A stretch of 64,000 nucleotides of DNA from Anaerolineae bacterium (GCA_019637555.1 JAHBVK010000001.1:124001-188000); one strand, 5' to 3'; positions 7,373 through 17,075 are shown, numbered from the stretch's first letter. Numbers and translations: made by a program. The notes: generated by a model from the letters alone, not told the origin.

Positions 7373-10078
7373 TTACCATTCCGTTAGTTTCCATATCTCC
7401 GGTCTGAGGCTCCCCGCTTCAATGCCGATCTCGGCAAAAAGAGTAACTGCCTGTTTTAGCTGCACCATTGACTCAATTTCTTTGCCAGCGGCGTGAAACA
7501 GATCCGCAAGATTGTTGTGTAGTGCAGCGGCGCGGTGCAAATCTCCCTGCTGTTTGCAAAGGGCAAGGGCTTGTGAGAGCGTTTCAACAGCCGCCGCGCT
7601 CTGGTCGTTATCGCGCTGTACTAAGGCAAGATTATTGAGCGCGGCGATGCGTGCGCCCGGGTCATCAAGCTGCTGCGACAACATTAGGCTTTGTTGTAGA
7701 TAAATGATCGCTTGCCCATAATCCCCACGACTACGCGCCAAAATTCCAAGCATGTTGTATGCCTGTGCAAGCGCATCAATTTGGCTGCCAGCGGCTTCTA
7801 ATGAACCTAGCGCTAACATTTGTGCTCGATCCGGATCGTTGTTTTGATGTGCGGTCAGGCTCCAATCCGCGAGAATCGCAGCGCGTGGAGAAGCGTCCTG
7901 TACTTCGGTAAGGGGTTCCAGCGCCATTTCGTAGTATCTCTCTGCCAGTGACCATTCACCCAGACGATGGAAGACCCGCCCAATGCGATGTTCAAGGTAG
8001 GATGACGCGGCAGTAGCGCACGACGACAGCGCCAGTTCATAACTGTGGATCGCGCTACTGTAGTCGCCAGACAAAGTTTGAAGATCGCCAATCGTTTGAT
8101 GCAACAAACACAGATCAGGGTAGCCAAGCGCTAGGGCTAATTGAAGGTAAGCCAGTGCGTCGTGGTTTGCGTAAAGACGCCGTGCATAGTTGCCAGCAAT
8201 CCAGTAATAGCCAGCAGCCTCGCGTTCGTAGCCAGCCAATTCATAATGGGAGGCAATTCTACTAGCGTTAGCTCCACTTTCGCCTTCACGCTGCATACGG
8301 TTGCCAAGTGATTGCGCGACTCGGCGATGGAGTGATCGACGGCGTGCCAATCCGGTATCCTGATAGACTAGTGTGCGTAGTTTCTCGTGAATGAACGAGT
8401 AGTGCGGTATTTGCTGAGTAGTAATTTCGCTCAATAATCCGCGCCGAATCAGTTCCTCTAACGCGTCGATCACTTCATCCTCACTGCGTCCACTTGTCTC
8501 GCGCAAAGTCTCGAAATCGAAGGAGTGCTCGATCACCGCTGCCGTGTGCAAGATCTGTTGCCCCGCCTCGCTAACTGCCGCCAATCGGGAGCGCAGTAAA
8601 TCCTGAATATTCTGAGGCAATTTGTGCAGCTCTTCCGGCGCAGCACCTTCGGTAAGCAGCGCTAGGTATTCAGCAAGGAAGAAGGGTAGACCTTCGGCTT
8701 CCTGATAAACTTGCGTAGCTACCTCAGGATCGAGCGTTGGCAACGCTGTTTGCACGATTTGCCTAACCTCAGCGTTCGTTAGGCGCTCCAATGGCAAGAT
8801 TAGCCCTTTACCAGAACGTATCCGTTCTCCGACCAACAGGCGCAAACGATGTGTCTTCGAAATATCTTCACTGCGCCATGTCACCAGAATAGAAGGCGAG
8901 TGCTCATCAAAACGACGCACGAGATAGGTAAGCAGATCACAAGAGGCGGTATCCGCCCAGTGAACGTTGTCGATGAATAATATTCCATGCTTGTTGGGTA
9001 GCTGTGCAACGATACTGCGCTGCATGGCAGCGAATAGTCGGCTTTGTGCGCCGGGAGTCTCCACTAATAACGTTTGGTCATCTAGTTCAGACAGTAATTC
9101 GCTAAAGGGCGCATAAACGAGGTTGTATTCACCTTCGTAGCATGTAGACATACGGATGCTACATCCTGCTTGTCGTGCTAGTTCCAAATAGGTTTGCGCT
9201 AGGCGCGTCTTCCCAACTCCTGCTTCACCTTCAATAACGAGAAATTGTCCTCCAGTGGTGCCAAGTTTTTGCAGCAAAGCTAACTCTGTTTCACGTCCGA
9301 CAAACGGCAACATTGGTGTGGTAGTTGGAACGACAGCGATCTCGGAACGATCCTTATCTGCTGCGAGTACAAATGGTCCCGAATCTTCCAGGATTGATTG
9401 ATATAACCGTGATGTTTCTTCCAGCGGTGATACACCCAATTCCTCGTCCAAGATACGCACACACTCACGATACTGCTTCAGCGCGAGGCTCCGCTGCCCC
9501 GAAGCTGCATATAAGCGCATGAGTTGGCGGTGTGCGGATTCATGAAGTGAATCGAGTACTAACCATCGTTGAGCGTGACGTATGGCGACTTCAAGATTGC
9601 CCGTGTTCATCGCCAGCCGTTCAAGAGCAGAGGAGAGCAAACGTCTGAGCCGTTCCGTTTGTGTGTACTGCCAGTTATCAAAGTCTGCGCTGTCACGCAG
9701 CGAAAATCCCTGCAAAAAGTCACCTTTATAGATCTCAGCAGCCGCAGTATCGCGATGTGCCGCGATATGCTGCTCGAAGGTGATTACATCAATGGACAGA
9801 ACCGGAAATTCCAGTGCCACCGACTCGCGTTCGATTTGCAAGCCAATACCGTTAAGTGCGGCGTTAAGCGAAGAAAGCGTGCGACGCAAGGACCCACGAG
9901 CGGTTGCATTGTCACTTTCGGGCCAAAGCAGCGCGGCTAATGTGTCGCGGCTTTGCGCTACACCTGTCAATGCCAGATAAGCTAGCAGCGCATATGCCTT
10001 GCGTGTATCGACGTGAACGGTATTACCGTCGCGTTCGATGCGCGGCACACCCAAGAATTGGAGAGCGACAGAAGACAT
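7373..10078 (-). CDS. BTAD/SARP-type transcriptional regulator with AAA ATPase and TPR repeats
   Basis: About 901 residues from the ATG at 10078. An in-frame ATG at 10114 adds 12 residues but lacks a ribosome binding site, and the winged-helix domain starts naturally at SSVALQFLGVPRIERDG. Residues 1-95 are the DNA-binding winged helix, ~95-245 the BTAD (ends LALKQYRECVRILDEELGVS), and ~265-560 an AAA_16-type ATPase with Walker A EGEAGVGKTRLA and Walker B-like GILFIDNVHW. The remainder is TPR repeats (LQTLSGDYSSAIHSYELAL, LGILARSRGDYGQAIIYLQQ). It is divergent from the membrane-protein block that starts at 10243. The shared 164-base gap contains an 11-bp direct repeat next to a -10 box, the sort of site SARP proteins bind, so this protein is the leading candidate regulator of that block (inference). 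Confidence 0.87.
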   Translation of the reverse strand: MSSVALQFLGVPRIERDGNTVHVDTRKAYALLAYLALTGVAQSRDTLAALLWPESDNATARGSLRRTLSSLNAALNGIGLQIERESVALEFPVLSIDVITFEQHIAAHRDTAAAEIYKGDFLQGFSLRDSADFDNWQYTQTERLRRLLSSALERLAMNTGNLEVAIRHAQRWLVLDSLHESAHRQLMRLYAASGQRSLALKQYRECVRILDEELGVSPLEETSRLYQSILEDSGPFVLAADKDRSEIAVVPTTTPMLPFVGRETELALLQKLGTTGGQFLVIEGEAGVGKTRLAQTYLELARQAGCSIRMSTCYEGEYNLVYAPFSELLSELDDQTLLVETPGAQSRLFAAMQRSIVAQLPNKHGILFIDNVHWADTASCDLLTYLVRRFDEHSPSILVTWRSEDISKTHRLRLLVGERIRSGKGLILPLERLTNAEVRQIVQTALPTLDPEVATQVYQEAEGLPFFLAEYLALLTEGAAPEELHKLPQNIQDLLRSRLAAVSEAGQQILHTAAVIEHSFDFETLRETSGRSEDEVIDALEELIRRGLLSEITTQQIPHYSFIHEKLRTLVYQDTGLARRRSLHRRVAQSLGNRMQREGESGANASRIASHYELAGYEREAAGYYWIAGNYARRLYANHDALAYLQLALALGYPDLCLLHQTIGDLQTLSGDYSSAIHSYELALSSCATAASSYLEHRIGRVFHRLGEWSLAERYYEMALEPLTEVQDASPRAAILADWSLTAHQNNDPDRAQMLALGSLEAAGSQIDALAQAYNMLGILARSRGDYGQAIIYLQQSLMLSQQLDDPGARIAALNNLALVQRDNDQSAAAVETLSQALALCKQQGDLHRAAALHNNLADLFHAAGKEIESMVQLKQAVTLFAEIGIEAGSLRPEIWKLTEW

Positions 10079-10163
10079 TGATTTACCCAGCAACAATAGA
10101 AATTGAGACGCCATTTGTGATTATGTGCACTAGTCTACCGCAAGGGGCTGAAGTGGGAATCTG

Positions 10164-10197
10164 CCGTAACGATTTCCGGACGATCCTCAACTATGCT
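10164..10197 (+). promoter_or_regulatory. Shared promoter element, copy 1 (direct repeat plus -10)
   Basis: CCGTAACGATTTCCGGACGA begins the conserved block. ACGAT half-sites lie at 10169-10173 and 10180-10184 (11 bp apart), and a -10-like TATGCT is at 10192-10197, exactly 12 bases after the start of the second half-site. The same arrangement occurs at 17081-17109 and 18222-18250. The predicted transcript starts near 10204 and leads into the membrane protein gene at 10243. There is no good -35, which suits activator-dependent transcription. Confidence 0.65.
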
Positions 10198-10242
10198 ACG
10201 GGTAGGTTATAGGCATAGACTACGAAACAAAGGGAATTCAAG

Positions 10243-10704
10243 ATGACTAACAATCTAAACACTTGGCATAACGCTCCAGTGCGAGGGTTAGGCGATACAG
10301 CAGTGGACGGCTTACTTAGTGGCACCGTCGCTGGATTAGCGATGGCTGCCACGTTAGCGATTGCGGGATTGATAGCAGGCGAATCGCTCACCCTTATTCT
10401 CAGCCGCTTCAGCACAAAAAATGCGGAGGTTTCATTGCTTGCCTCTGTGTTAGGGCATCTGGCAGTATCCGCTATTTACGGCACTATCTTTGGCTTGATC
10501 TGGCATCAGCTCAGTAAGCACGTCAGCAGACTGGGAACAGTAGTAATTGGCATCGTCTACAGCTTATTATTGTTTGCTGCGGCAACGTTGGTCGTCTTGC
10601 CGTCGGTACAATCGCCAATGTTGGACATCCCTGTTCAGTTTGGACTGGCGCACCTAGTTTATGGATTAACGCTTGGCGCTCTATTCGCTAGAAGCCAACG
10701 ATAA
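10243..10704 (+). CDS. Small membrane protein of unknown function, first gene of the sensor-like block
   Basis: 153 residues with about four hydrophobic segments (residues ~25-47, 65-85, 100-120, 130-148). The pairing of GLLSGTVAGLAMAATLAIAG near the start with AHLVYGLTLGALFARSQR at the end is a pattern seen in uncharacterised bacterial inner-membrane proteins. I do not recognise the family with confidence. No catalytic motif is seen. AGGGAATTCAAG precedes the ATG. It is the first gene after the shared promoter element at 10164-10197 and lies 246 bases ahead of the first of five paralogous membrane proteins. Confidence 0.75.
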   Translation: MTNNLNTWHNAPVRGLGDTAVDGLLSGTVAGLAMAATLAIAGLIAGESLTLILSRFSTKNAEVSLLASVLGHLAVSAIYGTIFGLIWHQLSKHVSRLGTVVIGIVYSLLLFAAATLVVLPSVQSPMLDIPVQFGLAHLVYGLTLGALFARSQR

Positions 10705-10950
10705 TCTGCGATGTGGAAACAGTCTCGGCTCAAAAGGAACGGTTTGTGCTGAGACTGCCACCTCCCAAAGATGACACCTCAGTTCGCATCGTTCAGGGCA
10801 TGGCGCTGCCAACCATCACGTATGCAGCATTGGAAGACCACAAAACGCTTATACTCGGCATATTGCAATCAATACAGACAACATCTGCTTTTCTATGGAT
10901 ACAAGACTATAAGCAACCGCTACTTTCGCCGTTGCCGTCAAGGGACAATC

Positions 10951-12174
10951 ATGAATAATACTCGGACCAGTGCTGGTACAACACTCTTGTATCGCTTTCT
11001 GTTGATTTTAGTGCTGTGCTGCCTGTCCTACGTCGCCGTCGTGATTGCTGATTTGATCCTGCACCCCAACGCTCCCGAAGTATTCTTCAATTCGGTGTTA
11101 TTTCGGATCACCAGCGGACTGATCATTGCGCCAATCACTATAGGCGTCGGGTTGCTGATCATCCGCCGGACAGATCGAAACGTGGTTGGTCCACTGCTGA
11201 TTCTGTGGGGAGCAGGCATTGCCACATGGTCGCTGCGCCAAGATATTGATGTAGCGACGTTCGCGGTGCTGAACACCTTGTTTGGTTCGCTTGCCTGGAA
11301 TAGGATCATGCTGCTCGGCTTGTATTTTCCGACAGGGCGGTTCGTCCCACAACGAGGCAATAACCTAATCGCGCTACTGACATTGCTCAATCTAGTCTGT
11401 ACAGTGTTGACCATCCCTGCGTCGGAAACGCTGTTGATCAATCGCGTGAACGTTCCTAATCCTGTTTTTATCCCTTTACTGAGCGTACTTGGACCTGTTG
11501 TCCAGCTTCTATCTGCCGTCTCTATCTTGCTTCTGCCCGTAATGATCTATTCGCTGTACTGGCGCTTCAAACACGCGCAAGGACGCGAACGCCAACAATT
11601 GAAATGGTTGTTCTGGTCATTTGCACTGTTTATCGCCAGTACTCCTATTTCGCTGGCAGTGGCAAACAATGACAATCTGCTTGCGCGAATCGTTAATCTG
11701 CTCTTGTTCATCTGGTACTACCTATTTCCAACGTTGGGTATTAGCAACGCGATCCTGCGCTACCGTCTGTATGACATCGACATCATCATTCGGCGCACAC
11801 TGATTTACTCGATCCTTACGGGTATTCTGGCGCTACTGTTCTTTGGCGGTGTCACTATCGTGCAGCAGTTGTTCCGTGCGGTAACAGGACAAACATCAGA
11901 TCTAGCGATTGTAATCTCGACGCTGGCAATTGCTGCACTGTTCACGCCGCTGCGTCAACGGCTGCAACATCTGATTGATCGCCGTTTGTACCGCCGCAAA
12001 TACGATGCTGAGAAAACGTTGGATCAGTTTGGTCAGACACTGCGCGATGAAACTGATCTGAACGTACTCAAGGCATCGATGATCAGTGTGGTGCAAGATA
12101 CGATGCAACCAACCACCATTGCCCTATGGACTCGTCCTTTTAGGCAAACTCAAACGCAAGATGAATCGAGATAA
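10951..12174 (+). CDS. Tandem membrane protein 1 of 5 (RLYDIDIIIRRTL family)
   Basis: 407 residues from ATG 10951, which follows AGGGACAATC. A longer in-frame start at 10771 would add 60 polar residues not seen in the paralogs. About 7-8 hydrophobic segments; a loop motif LYFPTGRFVPQR (FPTGR type), a VPNPVFIPLL segment, and an RERQQLKWLFW stretch are shared with the other copies. The C-terminal ~140 residues carry the hallmark RYRLYDIDIIIRRTLIYSIL, then STLAIAALFTPLRQRLQ, DRRLYRRKYDAEKTLDQFGQ and a final MQPTTIALW. From memory the same module forms the membrane part of larger Chloroflexota/Actinobacteria sensor proteins with GAF, kinase or phosphatase domains; here it ends without one. The next gene starts 2 bases after the stop. 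Confidence 0.85.
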   Translation: MNNTRTSAGTTLLYRFLLILVLCCLSYVAVVIADLILHPNAPEVFFNSVLFRITSGLIIAPITIGVGLLIIRRTDRNVVGPLLILWGAGIATWSLRQDIDVATFAVLNTLFGSLAWNRIMLLGLYFPTGRFVPQRGNNLIALLTLLNLVCTVLTIPASETLLINRVNVPNPVFIPLLSVLGPVVQLLSAVSILLLPVMIYSLYWRFKHAQGRERQQLKWLFWSFALFIASTPISLAVANNDNLLARIVNLLLFIWYYLFPTLGISNAILRYRLYDIDIIIRRTLIYSILTGILALLFFGGVTIVQQLFRAVTGQTSDLAIVISTLAIAALFTPLRQRLQHLIDRRLYRRKYDAEKTLDQFGQTLRDETDLNVLKASMISVVQDTMQPTTIALWTRPFRQTQTQDESR

Positions 12175-12176
12175 CT

Positions 12177-13391
12177 ATGTTACTGCGTCGAACTACTTAC
12201 TCATGGTTTTTCGTGTTCATAGCGATCTTTACTGCCGTGCAGTCGATCTATTTTGCGCTGCTGATGTCCGATTTTCTGGCGCATCCTTTCGAGCAGGATT
12301 TTCAATTCAATTCGATTTCCTTCCGCATTTTGATTGCACTAGTGATTGTTCCTACGGGGCTGCTCATTGCTGCCTTAGTGATGCGCCGCGCTCCCGGCAA
12401 TGTGATAGGATTATTCCTGTTCTTGTGGACGGTGAGCGTGATGGATTACACCCGCCGCGCCGAATTCCCCTTACTCAATATTTATAGCAGCACAGGCTGG
12501 ATGGGCTTGTGGCTTTTACCCCTATATTTTCCGGATGGGCGCGCCTTTCCACGACGTTACGAACGCTGGATTCAAGTTCTCAGTGTTTTTACGATCTTGA
12601 GTGTCCAGCTATGGAACTTCGTCCAGCCGACACTGCAAATCTATACTGAGCAGGGGTTAATAACGCCAACCAATCCGCTTTTTATCCCCGCACTGCTGCC
12701 ATTTCAGCCGTTGGTGAACACCATCGAAACCAGCTCGATTCTGGTCACGATGCTGCTCATCTTGCCCTCTCTTATCCTGCGTTACCGTCGCAGCGAATTT
12801 CAGATACGGCAGCAGATCAAATGGATGGTCTGGCTGTTCGCAACTTTGGTCGGATTCGTCTTAGTAATAGCTCCTACAGGATTGCTTCACGGCGATCCTA
12901 ATCGGTTGGGGACAAGTGGGCTGTCCATTCTTGCAGTGATCCAGATTTACCTTGCTCTGATTCCTTATTTTTCGGTAGGTAATGCGATCCTGCGGCATCG
13001 CCTCTACGACATCGACATCATCATCCGTCGCACACTGATTTATTCGATCCTCTCGGCAATCTTGGCGCTCGTATTCTTCGGTAGCGTAACCGTAGCGCAA
13101 AGTTTGTTCCGTGCCGCTACTGGACAATCCTCCGATCTGGCAATTGTCGCCTCGACTCTCGCCATCGCCGCATTGTTCACGCCGCTGCGCCGTCGCGTGC
13201 AGAGCGTGATTGATCGCCGCTTCTACCGCCGCAAGTACGACGCTGAGAAAACGCTGGCTCGGTTCAGCCAAACGCTGCGCAACGAGACGGATCTAGCAAC
13301 GTTGCAAGCCACTATGCTCGGTGTGGTGCGAGAGACGATGCAACCAACACATGCCGCCCTATGGATCAATACGAAGGAAGGCAAAGTATGA
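12177..13391 (+). CDS. Tandem membrane protein 2 of 5 (RLYDIDIIIRRTL family)
   Basis: 404 residues. Same architecture as its neighbours: 7-8 membrane segments, LYFPDGRAFPRR loop, a TNPLFIPAL segment, FQIRQQIKWMVW, then the near-invariant C-terminus with RHRLYDIDIIIRRTL, DRRFYRRKYDAEKTL and MQPTHAALWI. The N-terminal half is much more divergent between copies than the last ~140 residues, suggesting variable input and a constant output or assembly surface. Stop and next start overlap as ATGA (13388-13391), so translation with copy 3 is probably coupled. Confidence 0.85.
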   Translation: MLLRRTTYSWFFVFIAIFTAVQSIYFALLMSDFLAHPFEQDFQFNSISFRILIALVIVPTGLLIAALVMRRAPGNVIGLFLFLWTVSVMDYTRRAEFPLLNIYSSTGWMGLWLLPLYFPDGRAFPRRYERWIQVLSVFTILSVQLWNFVQPTLQIYTEQGLITPTNPLFIPALLPFQPLVNTIETSSILVTMLLILPSLILRYRRSEFQIRQQIKWMVWLFATLVGFVLVIAPTGLLHGDPNRLGTSGLSILAVIQIYLALIPYFSVGNAILRHRLYDIDIIIRRTLIYSILSAILALVFFGSVTVAQSLFRAATGQSSDLAIVASTLAIAALFTPLRRRVQSVIDRRFYRRKYDAEKTLARFSQTLRNETDLATLQATMLGVVRETMQPTHAALWINTKEGKV

Positions 13392-14638
13392 ACACTGCTG
13401 TCTCAGCCACATCACCGCGCCGTTCGGTTTTGTTTGCCGTCTATGCTGTCGTAGCTGCCATTGCAGTGACATGGGCTGCGGTAATACTGATTGATTCGCT
13501 ATTGCACCCAACATCAGTTGATGGAATTATCGGCATGCCGCTGCTGCGCTGGAGTATTCTGCTGGTCGTCTCACCCATACATGTAGTGATCGGTGTGATG
13601 GTTCTACGCCGTTCGCCGAGCAACGTGATCGGGTTGTTTTTGCTGATCTATGCGGCAGCATGGGTCGTTAGCGTGGCGCGAGCGGACATCGACTCCACGC
13701 TAGCATTAGCACTGAATTGGCATATTGGCGGCGCAATGTGGTACCCGCTGCTAACGCTGCCATTGTTGTTCCCTACTGGTTGGGCGTATCCGCCGCGTCT
13801 TGCCCGCTTTGCAGATGTGGCATTGGCAATATTGGCGTTCATCAGCTACACGATTGTTTTCAGCGATTCAACCATTGATGTTATCAACTTGCGAGGGACA
13901 TCCGATTTCGCAGTTCCCAACCCGCTTTATGTGCCAGCACTTGAGGTCTTATATCCCATCCAACTCAAGATTGGACAAACGTTTATCTCCGCAATCTTCT
14001 TCTTGAGTTTGATCTCAATCATTCTGCGTTACCGTGCTAGCGATGCGCGCGGCAGGATGCAAATTCGTTGGTTGGCTCTAGCTTTTACCGTGACGGTTGC
14101 CTTCGCGATTTTCGGATTCACCTTCAACTTGTTTCTGGATTTTGCAAAACTCGGAACCGCGTCGCTGCCCCATCTAGTGTTCAACTTCTCTTTCTTTCTA
14201 TGGATAGGTATGTTCCCGGCAGTGACCCTAGGCAATGCGATGCTGCGCCATCGTCTGTACGACATTGACATCATCATTCGCCGCACACTGATCTACTCGA
14301 TCCTCCCGGCGACTCTGGCGCTGGTATTCTTCGGCGGTGTGACGGTGCTGCAAGGTTTGCTTCGCGCGGCAACGGGACAATCTTCTGATGTGGCGATTGT
14401 GGCTTCGACACTTATTATTGCTGCGTTGTTCACACCGCTGCGTCGCCGCGTGCAGAGCGTGATTGATCGCCGATTCTATCGCCGCAAATATGACGCAGAG
14501 AAAACTCTCGCGCAGTTCAGTCAAACGCTGCGTGTCGAAACAGATTTAGCAGCGTTGCAAGTTTCGATTCTCAACGTGGTGCAAGACACCATGCAACCGA
14601 CGCACGCCGCGCTGTGGACTAAAGCCGAGCACCAATGA
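13388..14638 (+). CDS. Tandem membrane protein 3 of 5 (RLYDIDIIIRRTL family)
   Basis: 416 residues from ATG 13388, chosen because it overlaps the previous stop as ATGA and follows GAAGG; an in-frame ATG at 13361 would lie inside the preceding gene. Membrane segments and loop motif LLFPTGWAYPPR (the Arg of FPTGR is Trp here), FAVPNPLYVPALEV, RGRMQIRWLAL. The conserved C-terminus has RHRLYDIDIIIRRTLIYSIL with PATLALVFFGGV instead of SAILALVFFGGV. It ends MQPTHAALWTKAEHQ. No catalytic domain is visible. Confidence 0.85.
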   Translation: MNTAVSATSPRRSVLFAVYAVVAAIAVTWAAVILIDSLLHPTSVDGIIGMPLLRWSILLVVSPIHVVIGVMVLRRSPSNVIGLFLLIYAAAWVVSVARADIDSTLALALNWHIGGAMWYPLLTLPLLFPTGWAYPPRLARFADVALAILAFISYTIVFSDSTIDVINLRGTSDFAVPNPLYVPALEVLYPIQLKIGQTFISAIFFLSLISIILRYRASDARGRMQIRWLALAFTVTVAFAIFGFTFNLFLDFAKLGTASLPHLVFNFSFFLWIGMFPAVTLGNAMLRHRLYDIDIIIRRTLIYSILPATLALVFFGGVTVLQGLLRAATGQSSDVAIVASTLIIAALFTPLRRRVQSVIDRRFYRRKYDAEKTLAQFSQTLRVETDLAALQVSILNVVQDTMQPTHAALWTKAEHQ

Positions 14639-14651
14639 GGAACGGTACTGT

Positions 14652-15842
14652 ATGGATCAGTTGCAACCACCCAAACCAACGCTGACATTCCGCTTTTTTC
14701 AAGCCTATGCACTGGTAGGCGCGATTCCCTTCATCATCTTTACTGCTGACGCGATCCTACGTCCCGGCTATCCGCATCCCATCGTCAATAGCATAGGGGT
14801 GCGCTTGTTTTTGGCAGTTCTAGTTGCGCCGCTCACTGTTGCGGTTGGTGTTTTATGTACGCGCCGCGCACAAGGCAACATCATCGGGTGGCTGCTTATT
14901 GCCCTCGGCTACAGCACAGCGACAGACGCCTTGCGGATTGACTTTGGCACTCCTTTGTTCCGCGCAATGGTTGGTGGCTTTAGCATTCTCTATTACTGGA
15001 TGACCAATCTGCTGATCCCTTGTTACTTCCCCACTGGACGCCTAGTACCGCCTAAGTTTGAGCAGTTAGCCAATCGCCTCATCGCCCTCGTCATGGTCAT
15101 CGTGCTGCCATTAGGCTATTTATTCGGAGCGCCAATATTCCGTGTGGCGTTGAATAACGATCTAGCAAGGGGCAGTTACGAGGCGGCAAATCCACTGTAC
15201 ATCCCCATCTTCTCAGTGGTGCAATATATCGGCGTACCGCTGATCTTCACACTAGCCTTCTACGGCATCGGCTCGCTATTTTTGCGCTATCGAAGATCGG
15301 ATTATCGAGGTCGCTTACAATTGCGCTGGCTGCTTGCTAGCTACCTTTTAGCGTTTGGTATGACAGCAGTACCATCGGCATGGGTTGGTCTCGCCAACGT
15401 AGTTGCTTTCTCCTTCATTTTCCCGCTGACTATTGGCTACGCGATCTTGCGCCATCGCCTTTATGACATCGATATCATCATCCGCCGCACGCTGATCTAT
15501 TCGATCCTATCAGCGATCCTCACACTGATTTTCTTCGGCGGCGTAACGCTGGCACAGAGTCTATTCCGTGCCGCGAGTGGTCAATCTTCCGATCTCGCGA
15601 TTGTCGTCTCGACTCTGGCGATTGCCGCGCTGTTCACACCGTTACGCCGTCGTGTGCAAAACGTAATAGATCGCCGCTTCTTCCGCCGCAAATACGACGC
15701 CGAGAAAACACTGGCGCAGTTCAGCCAGACGCTGCGCGAAGAAACTGATTTAGCGTCACTTCAAGCTTCCATGATCGGCGTGGTGCAAGAGACGATGCAG
15801 CCAACGCAAATCACCTTGTGGGTCCATACGGAGGCGAAATGA
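14652..15842 (+). CDS. Tandem membrane protein 4 of 5 (RLYDIDIIIRRTL family)
   Basis: 396 residues starting 13 bases after the previous stop; TGAGGAACG upstream can serve as ribosome binding site. Loop motif CYFPTGRLVPPK, ANPLYIPIF, RGRLQLRWLLA, then the common C-terminus RHRLYDIDIIIRRTL, DRRFFRRKYDAEKTL, MQPTQITLWV. Its N-terminal region (HPIVNSIGVRLFLAVLVAPL) is one of the more divergent. The stop overlaps the next start as ATGA. Confidence 0.85.
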   Translation: MDQLQPPKPTLTFRFFQAYALVGAIPFIIFTADAILRPGYPHPIVNSIGVRLFLAVLVAPLTVAVGVLCTRRAQGNIIGWLLIALGYSTATDALRIDFGTPLFRAMVGGFSILYYWMTNLLIPCYFPTGRLVPPKFEQLANRLIALVMVIVLPLGYLFGAPIFRVALNNDLARGSYEAANPLYIPIFSVVQYIGVPLIFTLAFYGIGSLFLRYRRSDYRGRLQLRWLLASYLLAFGMTAVPSAWVGLANVVAFSFIFPLTIGYAILRHRLYDIDIIIRRTLIYSILSAILTLIFFGGVTLAQSLFRAASGQSSDLAIVVSTLAIAALFTPLRRRVQNVIDRRFFRRKYDAEKTLAQFSQTLREETDLASLQASMIGVVQETMQPTQITLWVHTEAK

Positions 15843-17068
15843 CAGGTCAGACACCTCGGCGGACATGGTTTTTCTGGCTCACCGCTGTACTCGCACTATT
15901 GATGTCAATCTGGTTGGTATTTCTGATAGGGGATTTCATCACCCATCCCTTTGAACCAGATATCATCTTTAGTTCAGTTGGTTTCAGATTAATCGTCGTT
16001 CTTGTGATCGTGCCATTCGCGCTGGCGATTTCGGCACTAGTACTGCGCCATTCGCCTCAGAATGTATGCGGACTATTTCTGCTGATGTGGGCGGTAGTGC
16101 TCATGGGCGATACGCTGCGTCCCGGATCGCCACTGCTCCCTTACAACAGCCTCAATATCGGGTGGATTGGGGCTTGGCTATTGGCGCTCTATTTTCCAGA
16201 TGGTCGTCCTTTTCCGAGACGGTTGCAGGGCATAGTAAACGTCATATCAGCCGCGCTGTTCCTCGGTACTATATTTAGTGCGGCTCTTTCGCCCACCTTG
16301 ATGCCGATGGACTATCAATCTACCGATGTCAGCCTCGCCGTTCCAAATCCGCTGTATGTGCCGTCGCTGATTCCCCTCCGAACATGGCTAGGTCTGATCA
16401 ATGGCATCATCTTTTTAATGGTTGTCGTCCTTGTTGTGCCTGCTGTGGTGGGCAGATTCCTATCTAGTGACAGGCGCACTCGCCAACAGATGAAGTGGCT
16501 GACGTGGACGTTCTTGCTCATCGTCTGCATCAGTGTGCCAGTATCCCTATCTGGTGTGACGATGCGAGAGTTCAAGAACCTGAATGAGGCGGAACGTCTA
16601 CTACGCTTCGGCTTTAGTATGCTTATCTCGCTCATACCCTACATAGCGGTTGGCAACGCGATCCTGCGGCATCGGCTTTATGACATCGACATCATTATCC
16701 GTCGCACACTGATCTACTCGATCCTCTCAGCAATATTGGCGTTGGTGTTTTTCGGCGGTGTGACGCTGGCTCAGCAGTTATTCCGCGTGGCAACTGGACA
16801 AGACTCTGATCTTGCGATTGTGATCTCTACGCTGGCAATTGCCGCGCTATTCACACCAGTGCGACGTCGCGTGCAGAACCTGATTGATCGTCGTTTCTAT
16901 CGACGCAAATACGACGCCGAGAAAACGCTGGGGCGATTTAGCCAGACGTTGCGTGAGGAAACTAATTTGACTGCACTGCAAGAATCGATGATTAGTGTAG
17001 TGCAAGACACCATGCAACCAACACATGTAGCATTGTGGATCAGGTCAACTACAAAACCCATCAACTAA
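15839..17068 (+). CDS. Tandem membrane protein 5 of 5 (RLYDIDIIIRRTL family)
   Basis: 409 residues from ATG 15839, which overlaps the previous stop and follows a strong GGAGG; a GTG at 15818 in the same frame is inside the upstream gene. LYFPDGRPFPRR loop, LAVPNPLYVPSL, RRTRQQMKWLTW, and the conserved tail RHRLYDIDIIIRRTLIYSIL, DRRFYRRKYDAEKTL, MQPTHVALWI. Last gene of the array. The next gene, a cupredoxin, has its own copy of the shared promoter element 12 bases after this stop. Confidence 0.85.
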   Translation: MTGQTPRRTWFFWLTAVLALLMSIWLVFLIGDFITHPFEPDIIFSSVGFRLIVVLVIVPFALAISALVLRHSPQNVCGLFLLMWAVVLMGDTLRPGSPLLPYNSLNIGWIGAWLLALYFPDGRPFPRRLQGIVNVISAALFLGTIFSAALSPTLMPMDYQSTDVSLAVPNPLYVPSLIPLRTWLGLINGIIFLMVVVLVVPAVVGRFLSSDRRTRQQMKWLTWTFLLIVCISVPVSLSGVTMREFKNLNEAERLLRFGFSMLISLIPYIAVGNAILRHRLYDIDIIIRRTLIYSILSAILALVFFGGVTLAQQLFRVATGQDSDLAIVISTLAIAALFTPVRRRVQNLIDRRFYRRKYDAEKTLGRFSQTLREETNLTALQESMISVVQDTMQPTHVALWIRSTTKPIN

Positions 17069-17075
17069 GATTGTG

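Noticed and set aside
10713..10958. An 81-codon GTG-started frame between the small membrane protein and the first array gene.
   Set aside because: No ribosome binding site, no recognisable features, and it runs into the start of the next gene; possible but not supported.
10951..17068. Recent gene conversion as the cause of the near-identical tails in the five-gene array.
   Set aside because: Silent positions differ widely between the copies in the same conserved stretch, which points to protein-level constraint instead.
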